From assembly GCA_947174625.1 (NCBI GenBank), contig CAMWJT010000099.1, forward strand, positions 1 through 5,367: a DNA stretch of 5,367 bases. The letters are read 5' to 3'. Positions within the stretch are counted from its first letter, which is position 1; each line of letters opens with the position of its first letter. The stretch is from an uncultured Ruminococcus sp. (GTDB taxonomy: Bacteria; Bacillota; Clostridia; Oscillospirales; Ruminococcaceae). Both the position numbers and the translations under genes were made by a program. The notes under the pieces are model-generated. The model saw nothing but the letters and a program-made list of their open reading frames with translations. It did no database searches and had not been told where the DNA came from. Below are positions 1-5,367 of this stretch, piece after piece.

Positions 1-2
1 AA

Positions 3-179
3 TGTTATATCATCGCTTATCAGTTAGAATTCGATAAACTGCAATGTAATTTGAAACACGCACTGGAACTGGTTCTGGGAAATGGCATGGCAGCTGTGAT
101 CGTTGGTGTCGGTTTTGCTGTAGTGGAAACAGAGCAGGTGCGGGGAACACCTGTCCGGTATTTTCTGAAATTATCCTGA
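3..179 (+). CDS. 3' end of an unrecognised gene (partial, runs off left edge)
   Basis: An open frame enters from the left edge and stops at TGA 177-179, giving a 58-residue C-terminal tail that begins CYIIAYQLEFDK and ends VRGTPVRYFLKLS. The first half looks helical and amphipathic (QLEFDKLQCNLKHALELVL). It is followed by a Gly/Val-rich stretch (GNGMAAVIVGVGFAVVE) that could be a beta-alpha-beta element or a short hydrophobic segment. Base composition resembles the dnaE side of the window rather than the AT-rich dockerin island. I do not recognise the family. The complementary strand is also open here (a 63-residue frame) but its translation is low-complexity Ser/Thr/Pro/Arg, as expected of an antisense shadow. 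The reading is favoured because the frame stays open to the edge and is followed within 12 bases by a strong stem-loop. It could also be the end of a decayed gene. Confidence 0.5.
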   Translation, partial: CYIIAYQLEFDKLQCNLKHALELVLGNGMAAVIVGVGFAVVETEQVRGTPVRYFLKLS

Positions 180-190
180 AAAAATTTTTG

Positions 191-223
191 GATTCTCTCT
201 CTGCTGTCCACAGAGAGAGAATC
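191..223 (+). terminator. 13-bp perfect stem-loop after the left-edge gene, probable terminator
   Basis: GATTCTCTCTCTG (191-203) pairs perfectly with CAGAGAGAGAATC (211-223) across a 7-base loop. It begins 11 bases after the TGA of the left-edge gene, where an intrinsic terminator would sit. The plus-strand tail (TGTTATAAAAAATAG) is not a clean U-tract. A T-run at 185-189 and an A-run at 230-235 could extend the stem through an asymmetric bulge. On the minus strand the stem is followed by CAAAAATTTTTT. The structure is certain from sequence; its direction and its role as a terminator are inferred. Confidence 0.55.
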
Positions 224-290
224 TGTTATAAAAAATAGTTAAATTTTTTTAACTGCTATAGTCAACTCCCCTAAAAAATTTAATTCGTTA

Positions 291-343
291 TATACTACTA
301 TTAATAATATGATGTATGATGTACATTTGCATCATATTTGATG
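291..343 (+). promoter_or_regulatory. Dockerin-gene leader: possible -10 box and two overlapping hairpins
   Basis: TATACT at 291-296 resembles a -10 hexamer, but no convincing -35 lies about 17 bases upstream, so the promoter call is weak. The leader then contains TATGATG (315-321) complementary to CATCATA (330-336) with an 8-base loop. The CATCA at 330-334 can instead pair with TGATG at 339-343, directly before the ribosome binding site. The two hairpins share bases and cannot form together, which would allow a switch. They may equally be chance pairings among short GATG repeats. Confidence 0.22.
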
Positions 344-349
344 AAAGGA
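344..349 (+). promoter_or_regulatory. Ribosome binding site that fixes the dockerin-gene start
   Basis: AAAGGA lies 9 bases before ATG 359-361. An upstream TTG at 338-340 and an ATG at 341-343 are in the same frame, but they lie in front of or against this site and have no comparable Shine-Dalgarno sequence of their own. Starting at 359 also puts the basic residues R2 and K3 directly at the N terminus of the signal peptide. Confidence 0.75.
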
Positions 350-358
350 AATCAGAAT

Positions 359-1246
359 ATGCGAAAAATATGTCATTACTTTTTTGCTATTCCTATACTG
401 TTAACCTGTATGTTCAGTATTGGGCAAAATGTATTAGCAGCAGAGGAGTTAAGTCCAAACTTAAAGGCAGCTACAATTATTTTTGATCCATCTGAAAATG
501 AGACAGCAGACTATGTTAAGGGAGACATTAATGGAGATGGGTCTTTTGATGTATTAGATGTTGTATTGCTCCAAAAATGGTTGCTATCTGTGCCTGGTAC
601 TTCACTTGCTAACTGGCAAGCCGTTGATTTCTGTAAGGACAATCAACTTAATATCTTTGATTTATGTATAATGAAAAGAGAGTTAATAAAAGATCAAACT
701 ACAATGGAAAACAAAGACAGCAATGCTGTTCATGTAAATATGCCAACTATTGTTGATGATTATGATGAAATCACAAATGACATGAAAGAAATGATCTGGA
801 AAAAACTAGAAAGTCAATATCCAACTACAGACTTAACTGATTTTACATTTGTTTATGAACCAAAGCATCCTTTTTCAAAAGCAGTCAAGGGTTGGATTTT
901 TTCTATTTATTACAAAGATATTCTTTTACGTGGTCTTGGTACTACAATGGATGATGTATATGCAATAGTAATTAGCAAACAAAACCAATGTGAAAGAGTT
1001 GATATACATTTTATTGTGGATCCTATCGATTTCAGTAAAATAGATGTGACTGCACATTGTATTTCAAAGTCAGAAGCAGTATCACCAGACATGTATGTTG
1101 AAGAACCTGAACTTATTATTTATACGGTGTGGAATGAACTGCCGTGTCTTGCTTATAGAGCTGTAAAAGAAAATGAGGAGGGAGAATATATCATAAATGC
1201 AATTACTGGTGAGATACTAGAATATATTCCCTATTATTTTACTTGA
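359..1246 (+). CDS. Secreted dockerin protein with FTP-PepSY (protease propeptide-like) C-terminal region
   Basis: This encodes 295 residues from ATG 359. Residues 1-27 form a Sec signal peptide: MRK, a hydrophobic core around FFAIPILLTCMF, and a likely cut after VLA. A linker leads to a type I-like dockerin at about 54-111. Its first calcium loop is canonical (D56, N58, D60, S62, D64, D67). The second (D90, C92, D94, Q96, N98, D101) has Cys where Asn is usual, then continues LCIMKREL as in ruminococcal dockerins. Dockerins bind cohesins on scaffoldins, so the protein probably sits on a cell-surface or released cellulosome. The rest resembles the M4 protease propeptide: an FTP-like core (YYKDILLRG near 184-192, then VYAIVIS and VDIHFIVD) and a PepSY-like end near 250-289 (PELIIY, LAYRAV, EYIINAITGEILEY). 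No HEXXH motif or protease domain follows, because the frame stops 6 residues later. Proline and arginine codons (mostly CCA/CCT and AGA) differ from dnaE (CCG, CGG). The dockerin call is firm; the FTP-PepSY call is from pattern memory, and a protease-inhibitor or chaperone role is inference. Confidence 0.85.
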   Translation: MRKICHYFFAIPILLTCMFSIGQNVLAAEELSPNLKAATIIFDPSENETADYVKGDINGDGSFDVLDVVLLQKWLLSVPGTSLANWQAVDFCKDNQLNIFDLCIMKRELIKDQTTMENKDSNAVHVNMPTIVDDYDEITNDMKEMIWKKLESQYPTTDLTDFTFVYEPKHPFSKAVKGWIFSIYYKDILLRGLGTTMDDVYAIVISKQNQCERVDIHFIVDPIDFSKIDVTAHCISKSEAVSPDMYVEEPELIIYTVWNELPCLAYRAVKENEEGEYIINAITGEILEYIPYYFT

Positions 1247-1332
1247 CTTTCTTGCTGTTTTGAATTGAATGTTTCAGCTGTATCATATGTTTTTTAATGC
1301 ACAATTCTTTATTATATCGTCAATTCACTTGA

Positions 1333-1500
1333 CAAACGGAAAAAATGACATCACAGAAAACTGATTTTTTTCCTCCTTATTCTCCTGAACAAAATCCCAT
1401 TGAACACTTCTGGGCAAAACTAAAACAATGGCTGAAATTGCACAGCAAGGAATTTATCTCCCTTGATGATGCAATTTCAGCTTTCTTTTCCTCTTTTTAA
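1333..1500 (+). pseudogene. C-terminal remnant of an IS630-family DDE transposase
   Basis: The frame is open from just after a TGA at 1330-1332 to TAA 1498-1500; an internal ATG at 1345 would give 51 residues. It contains PPYSPEQNPIEHFWAKLKQW followed by FISLDDAISAFF, the signature tail of IS630/Tc1-type transposases. In that family the Glu of NPIE is the third residue of the catalytic DDE triad. The RNase-H-like core with the two catalytic aspartates and the N-terminal helix-turn-helix are both missing. The 86 bases between the dockerin stop and this frame show no recognisable transposase in any frame I read. It cannot be an active transposase. It appears to be what remains after deletion or replacement of the upstream part of the element. 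Confidence 0.88.
1431..1498 (+). terminator. Large hairpin with T-rich tail inside the transposase remnant
   Basis: GCTGAAATTGCA (1431-1442) and TGCAATTTCAGC (1470-1481) are a perfect 12-bp inverted repeat. Within the spacer, CAAGG (1446-1450) pairs with CCTTG (1461-1465), so the arm continues into an inner stem. The plus strand then runs TTTCTTTTCCTCTTTTT (1482-1498), a good U-rich tail for an intrinsic terminator of the dockerin transcript. On the minus strand the stem is followed by a weaker T-rich stretch (CATTGTTTTAGTTTTG), so it may also end the whiA-dnaE transcript. The symmetry is seen directly; termination is inferred. Confidence 0.5.
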
Positions 1501-1509
1501 GTAGAATCA

Positions 1510-4500
1510 CTATATTTTTGGAATACATCCCATTTGTGCAGATGACAGAATTTTTTTCAGCGTTTCATAAAGTTCCGGTGTGACGGAAACGGCAAGCCTG
1601 TTCCGGGGAATGATATATTTTCCTGTATTTGTCAGATAAAAGATCAGAGCTGTTTTTCCAGTGAATTTTTTGCAGATTTCCTGAATCTGGTGCAATTGTT
1701 CCTGCGAATCAAGCTTGATACAGAACTGCATCTGTTCCAGAATTCCGGGGAGTTCGTCTCCTTTCCGGAGCTGTTCACAGATCACGGAATTTTTTGATTT
1801 TTTCCCCGTCAGATAGATCACATTTCCAGGCTGTGATGTTTGCAGACGTTCCCGGAATCTGGAATATTCTCCAGGAAATAAGACAATATCCGTGATGCCG
1901 GATGTATCTTCTAACGTTAGAAAACACATGTCCTGTTTTTTCTTTGTCTGACAGATCCGGACTGACCGGATGATCCCGATCATCCGGACATGTGCCGAAT
2001 CCGGAAGCGCTGACAGATCCGGGATGTTCACGCATTTTAACAAATTTTTCAGATATGCCCATTCGTCCAGAGGATGCCCCGAAACATAAAAGCCGAATGC
2101 CTGCTTTTCCTGTTCTAGTTTCTCGAAAATCGAAAAATCCGGTGTTTCCGGTAATTCCTGCATCCCGGACGGAGATTCTTCCCCGAATAAACTCATCTGT
2201 CCATCAATGATGTGATCCGGATTGTGCCGGAGATTCTCCAGAATTCGAGAGTAATGCAGAAGCATTTGTTTCCGGTTCGGATTCAGACAATCCAGTGCGC
2301 CGGATTGAATCAGAACTTCCAGTTGTTGCCTGTGTAATCCCAAAGACGCTGTGCGTTTGCAGAAATCCTGCAAATTTTGGAATATCCCGTGAATTCTGCG
2401 TTCTTCTAGGATTTTGTCAAGGAACATTCTGCCAAGTCCCTTAATACCGGTTAATCCAAATAAAATGCAGTTCTGATCCGGATCATAGACAAATGCGATC
2501 TGACTTGTGTTAATATCCGGGGGGAGAATTCGGAGCTTCTGCAAGTTCCCGGTACTGCATTCCCGAAGATACCCGGCAAGTTTCGTGTCGCTCTCGGCAT
2601 AAGTCATCAGTGCCGCCATATAATGCCCAAAATAATGATATTTTAAATATGCCGTCTGATAGGCAATTCTGGCATATGCCGTCGCATGAGAACGATTGAA
2701 CGCATAAGCTGCAAATTTTTCCATCTGGGAAAAGACCTGCTGTGCGATCTGTTCCGGGATTTGCTTCTGTATTGCGCCATGAAGGAAATTTTCACGTTCT
2801 TCCTGCATGATTTCTTTTTTCTTTTTTGCCATTGCACGACGGATTTCGTCCGCCTGTCCGTAAGAATAACCTGCCATTTCCCGGCAGATCTGCATCACTT
2901 GTTCCTGATAGAGCATACAACCGTATGTGCTATGCAGGATTTTTTCAAGAATCGGGTGCAGATAAGAAATTTTCTCCGGATGGTTCCGGTTTCGGATGTA
3001 AGTTTCTATGCCGTCCATTGGTCCGGGACGATACAGGGCAAGTGCGGCGATCAGATCTTCCATACATTGCGGCTGTAACCGGATCAGGAAATTTCTCATG
3101 CCATCGCTTTCCAGTTGGAACAATCCGGCAGTCTGTCCTGTCCCTAAAAATTCATAAACGGCTTTGTCATCCAGACGGATACTCCGGATGGAAAAATAAT
3201 GCTGTGATTTCTGGATAGCTTTTTCTGCTTCCCGGATCATTGTCAGATTCCGGAGTCCCAGAAAGTCAATCTTGAGTAATCCCAGTTTTTCGAGAATATC
3301 CATTGTGTACTGCGCAACGGCAATGCCGTCATTCCGGGTAACTGGTGTATGCTCCGTGATTTTTTCTTCTGTGATGAGAATCCCGGCAGCATGGACGGAC
3401 ACATGCAGGGGCAGTCCCTCTACAAGCTGTGCCGTTTCTAACAATTCTCGGATTTGGATCTGCTCCGGCTTGTTAGAATCCGGATTTTTTTGCAGAAATT
3501 CCCGGATCGTTTCCGCCGGATCTATGGATCTGGCAAGAGCATCATAAACCGGATAAGGAACATGCAGGAATTTTCCAGTTAATCTAATCGCACTTCTTGC
3601 TTTAAGAGTATCAAATACAGTAATTTCAGCGACATGCTCCATGCCGTAGCGCCGGACGACATAATCTTTGATTTTTTGTCTGCCCTCTATGCAGAAATCA
3701 AGATCAATATCCGGCATGGTTTTTCTGCCGGGATTTAAAAATCTCTCAAATAATAACTGATAGGCGATCGGGTCAATTTCCGTGATGAACAGACAGTATG
3801 CACACAGACACCCTGCGCCCGATCCTCTGCCTGCGCCGACGGGGATGTCCTGATTCCGGGCATACCGTACGACATCCCAGACGATCAGAAAATAATCTGT
3901 AAATCCGTTTTCAATAATTACCTGCATTTCATATTGCAGACGTTCCCGGATTTCCGGAGCTGGATTTGTTCCATAGCGTTTATACATGCCTTTTTCGCAT
4001 AATTCCCGGAAATATGTCTGATTGTCTGTCGTACCCGGCTGAGAGAAATGCGGGAGTTTTTTTTCATGGAATTTAATTTCTAAATGACATCGTTCTGCAA
4101 TTTCTACTGTATTCCGGACAGCATCCGGAATGTCTGCAAATAATGCCGTCATTTCCTGTGTGGATTTTAAATAAAATTCAGAATTGCCGGGATAATCCAG
4201 ATTATTTGAATTATTTGGATTTTCTTCTTCCGTACGATTCCTCACAGAAAGCAGAATTTTTTGTACTTGCGCATCTGATTTCCGGACATAATGCACATCA
4301 TTGGTGGCAACTAGTTTCACCCCGGTTTCTTGTGATAATCTGAGCAATAACGGCTTGATCCGGGCTTCTTCCGGCAAGCCGTGATTTTGGATTTCCAGAA
4401 AATAAAAATCATTGCCGAAAATTTTCTGATATTCCAGTGCCTTTTCTTTTGCAGAGTGATATTGTCCGGCAGTTAATAATCTTGCAATTTCTCCGAACAG

Positions 4501-4923
4501 ACAACCGGACAGACAGATCAGTCCGGCATGATATTTTTGCAATAATTCTAAATCAATCCGGGGTTTTTCATAGAATCCTTCCAGATTGGCAAGTGAGACT
4601 AATTTTAATAAATTCTGGTAGCCGGTCTGATTTTCGCATAGCAAAATCAAGTGATGACTTTTCCGATCAAACCGTCCGTCCCGGTCTTTCCGGGTTCTCC
4701 TGGCAACATAGACTTCACAGCCGATAATTGGCTTGATCCCGGCTTTTTTTGCAGTCTGATAGAATTTTAATGCGCCGTACAGATTGCCATGATCTGTAAT
4801 TGCAATCGCCGTCTGGTGATTGGATTTTGCCTGTTCTACGAGATCTTCCGGACGGCAGACACCATCCAGAAGACTGTATTGACTGTGTACATGCAGATGC
4901 ACAAAATGATTCTGTGTCATCAT
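1510..4923 (-). CDS. dnaE: DNA polymerase III subunit alpha, DnaE type
   Basis: This is a 1137-residue replicative C-family polymerase (EC 2.7.7.7), near the usual length for Gram-positive DnaE. An N-terminal PHP domain (about 5-285) keeps a full set of candidate metal ligands: H11, H13, D20, H45, E70, H91, C141, D209 and H211. The polymerase core shows GAGRGSGAG (363-371), PDIDLDF (404-410) with catalytic D405 and D407, KIDFLGLR (551-558) with D553, YRPGPM (631-636), LYQEQVM (671-677) and FNRSHATAYA (742-751). A helix-hairpin-helix region near 855-880 precedes the likely sliding-clamp motif QMSLF (909-913), an OB fold (about 978-1060) and a small C-terminal domain. In bacteria that also have PolC, this enzyme typically extends RNA primers on the lagging strand. 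ATG 4921-4923 is chosen because AGAAAGGA (4933-4940) lies 9 bases upstream and because it overlaps the whiA stop; the next codon is also ATG. The TAG stop (1510-1512) lies within the proposed IS terminus, so the last residues may not be original. The frame shows no lesion. Confidence 0.97.
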   Translation of the reverse strand: MMTQNHFVHLHVHSQYSLLDGVCRPEDLVEQAKSNHQTAIAITDHGNLYGALKFYQTAKKAGIKPIIGCEVYVARRTRKDRDGRFDRKSHHLILLCENQTGYQNLLKLVSLANLEGFYEKPRIDLELLQKYHAGLICLSGCLFGEIARLLTAGQYHSAKEKALEYQKIFGNDFYFLEIQNHGLPEEARIKPLLLRLSQETGVKLVATNDVHYVRKSDAQVQKILLSVRNRTEEENPNNSNNLDYPGNSEFYLKSTQEMTALFADIPDAVRNTVEIAERCHLEIKFHEKKLPHFSQPGTTDNQTYFRELCEKGMYKRYGTNPAPEIRERLQYEMQVIIENGFTDYFLIVWDVVRYARNQDIPVGAGRGSGAGCLCAYCLFITEIDPIAYQLLFERFLNPGRKTMPDIDLDFCIEGRQKIKDYVVRRYGMEHVAEITVFDTLKARSAIRLTGKFLHVPYPVYDALARSIDPAETIREFLQKNPDSNKPEQIQIRELLETAQLVEGLPLHVSVHAAGILITEEKITEHTPVTRNDGIAVAQYTMDILEKLGLLKIDFLGLRNLTMIREAEKAIQKSQHYFSIRSIRLDDKAVYEFLGTGQTAGLFQLESDGMRNFLIRLQPQCMEDLIAALALYRPGPMDGIETYIRNRNHPEKISYLHPILEKILHSTYGCMLYQEQVMQICREMAGYSYGQADEIRRAMAKKKKEIMQEERENFLHGAIQKQIPEQIAQQVFSQMEKFAAYAFNRSHATAYARIAYQTAYLKYHYFGHYMAALMTYAESDTKLAGYLRECSTGNLQKLRILPPDINTSQIAFVYDPDQNCILFGLTGIKGLGRMFLDKILEERRIHGIFQNLQDFCKRTASLGLHRQQLEVLIQSGALDCLNPNRKQMLLHYSRILENLRHNPDHIIDGQMSLFGEESPSGMQELPETPDFSIFEKLEQEKQAFGFYVSGHPLDEWAYLKNLLKCVNIPDLSALPDSAHVRMIGIIRSVRICQTKKKQDMCFLTLEDTSGITDIVLFPGEYSRFRERLQTSQPGNVIYLTGKKSKNSVICEQLRKGDELPGILEQMQFCIKLDSQEQLHQIQEICKKFTGKTALIFYLTNTGKYIIPRNRLAVSVTPELYETLKKILSSAQMGCIPKI

Positions 4924-5367
4924 GAATTGATTTCCTTTCTGTACTGTTCAGCAATCAGGGCAATTCTCTGAAATCTGTGATTGACACCGGAACGACCAAC
5001 GGGTTTGTCAAGCAGTTCCGCAATCTGAGACAAGCTTAAATGCGGATTTTCCATCCGGACTTCTGCGAGATTTTTCAACTCCGGCGGAAGTTTGTCCATG
5101 CCGTGATGCCGGATAATCTCCTGAATGTCCTGGCACTGTTTTTCGGATGCTGACAAGGTTTTATTGATATTTGCCATTTCACAGTTCCAGATCCGGTTTG
5201 CCTTGTTCTTGACTTCTTTGTCAATTTTAATATCAATCAATTCCAGAGTACATTTCTGTGCGCCCATGAACGTGAGCAAATCCTCAATTTCGCCGCTGAC
5301 TTTCAGATAGACCGTCCAGGCATAGCGCCTTTGCAGGATGTTGGGATGCACACCGATGCTGTACAAA
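4920..5367 (-). CDS. whiA: DNA-binding protein WhiA, C-terminal half (partial, runs off right edge)
   Basis: About 149 codons of the 3' part are present; the family is usually a little over 300 residues, so the N-terminal LAGLIDADG-like domain lies outside the window. The visible part includes the end of the core domain (WTVYLKVSGEIEDLLTFMGA), the conserved block NRIWNCEMANINKT, and the C-terminal helix-turn-helix: SLSQIAELL followed by GRSGVNHRFQRI, matching the family's SGVNHR recognition-helix signature. WhiA is a nucleoid-associated regulator of division and, in Streptomyces, sporulation. In Gram-positive genomes it usually follows rapZ and yvcK, which are expected just beyond the right edge. 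A start at the edge would be TTG within the conserved core, so it is an internal Leu codon. The TGA stop (4920-4922) overlaps the dnaE ATG in ATGA, indicating a shared transcript and translational coupling. Confidence 0.93.
   Translation of the reverse strand, partial: LYSIGVHPNILQRRYAWTVYLKVSGEIEDLLTFMGAQKCTLELIDIKIDKEVKNKANRIWNCEMANINKTLSASEKQCQDIQEIIRHHGMDKLPPELKNLAEVRMENPHLSLSQIAELLDKPVGRSGVNHRFQRIALIAEQYRKEINS
4933..4940 (-). promoter_or_regulatory. dnaE ribosome binding site inside the whiA 3' end
   Basis: On the minus strand this reads AGAAAGGA, ending 9 bases before the first of two tandem ATG codons. That spacing favours the first ATG (4921-4923) over the second (4918-4920, 12 bases). 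The site is within the last whiA codons, as expected for a coupled start. Confidence 0.7.

Larger units (their letters stand above)
257..1514. mobile_element. Possible decayed IS630-type element enclosing the dockerin gene
   Basis: The left boundary is TATAGT at 257-262 and the right boundary ACTATA at 1509-1514. Comparing 257-277 with the reverse complement of 1494-1514 gives 14 identities in 21: the six outer bases TATAGT, the six inner bases TAAAAA, and two between. The right copy begins at the stop codon of an IS630-family transposase remnant, which is where a terminal repeat of such an element belongs. TA dinucleotides at both outer ends fit the TA target duplication known for IS630/Tc1-type elements. 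The span (1258 bp) is near the usual IS630 size, and its AT-rich composition changes close to both boundaries. Against this, the middle of the repeat matches poorly, and only the last ~50 transposase codons are present, the rest of the space being taken by the dockerin gene. The left match could be chance in AT-rich DNA. Confidence 0.35.

Noticed and set aside
20..211. 63-residue minus-strand ORF
   Set aside because: Low-complexity Ser/Thr/Pro-rich translation antisense to the left-edge gene frame, running into the 191-223 hairpin; no domain signs.
237..254. AGTTAAA-TTTT-TTTAACT palindrome
   Set aside because: An A/T-only 7-bp symmetry with one G/C pair is expected by chance in such AT-rich DNA; no role supported.
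258..266. TTGACT-like -35 on the minus strand at the left IS end, as an outward promoter
   Set aside because: No acceptable -10 hexamer lies 15-18 bases away, and no minus-strand gene follows.
338..358. TTG 338 or ATG 341 as the dockerin-gene start
   Set aside because: The good Shine-Dalgarno AAAGGA (344-349) lies after both and is spaced 9 bases from ATG 359, which also gives a normal signal peptide.
398..412. Lipobox (LLTC) in the dockerin-protein signal peptide
   Set aside because: Thr before Cys is atypical for a lipobox, the Cys lies within the hydrophobic core, and a normal VLA signal peptidase I site follows.
910..1092. 60-residue minus-strand ORF inside the dockerin gene
   Set aside because: Antisense to a well-supported secreted protein, with no recognisable features.
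2686..3218. Two overlapping 130-residue plus-strand ORFs opposite dnaE
   Set aside because: They lie opposite intact, highly conserved polymerase codons and show no coherent domain; they are antisense shadows, as are the other short frames inside dnaE.
5364..5366. TTG at the right edge as a WhiA start
   Set aside because: It lies within the conserved WhiA core, so it is an internal Leu codon of a gene continuing past the window.
1..5367. CRISPR array, tRNA, rRNA or riboswitch
   Set aside because: No spaced direct repeats, cloverleaf or known aptamer core was seen on either strand.

Overview
The window looks like a piece of a Ruminococcus-type chromosome (Bacillota, Oscillospiraceae), close to the cellulosome-forming R. 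flavefaciens / R. champanellensis group. Two things support this: a dockerin whose second half reads NIFDLCIMKREL, a form typical of ruminococcal dockerins, and the Gram-positive gene pair whiA-dnaE. The species call is inference, because no search was possible.

Layout. (1) Positions 1-179 hold the 3' end of an unrecognised plus-strand gene, followed by a perfect 13-bp stem-loop (191-223). (2) Positions 257-1514 form an AT-rich island with different codon use. It carries a complete secreted dockerin protein (359-1246, +) and then the last ~50 codons of an IS630-family transposase (1333-1500, +). That remnant is shorter than a usual 60-residue ORF cutoff. The island is bounded by an imperfect 21-bp inverted repeat starting TATAGT and ending ACTATA, so it may be a decayed IS630-type element with the dockerin gene lying between its ends. 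(3) Positions 1510-4923 encode a full-length DnaE-type DNA polymerase III alpha subunit on the minus strand. (4) Positions 4920-5367 hold the C-terminal half of WhiA, also minus strand, which runs off the right edge. Its stop codon overlaps the dnaE start in an ATGA arrangement.

How the parts relate. whiA and dnaE form a translationally coupled housekeeping operon read right to left. The island lies directly against the dnaE 3' end: the dnaE stop codon falls inside the proposed right terminus of the element. The dockerin gene converges on dnaE, and a large hairpin with a T-rich tail inside the transposase remnant could terminate transcription between them.

The most interesting item is the dockerin protein. 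After the dockerin it has a region resembling the FTP-PepSY propeptide of M4 (thermolysin-like) proteases, but no protease domain. It could be a stand-alone propeptide-like inhibitor or chaperone docked on a cellulosome, apparently placed in the chromosome next to, or inside, a mobile-element relic.
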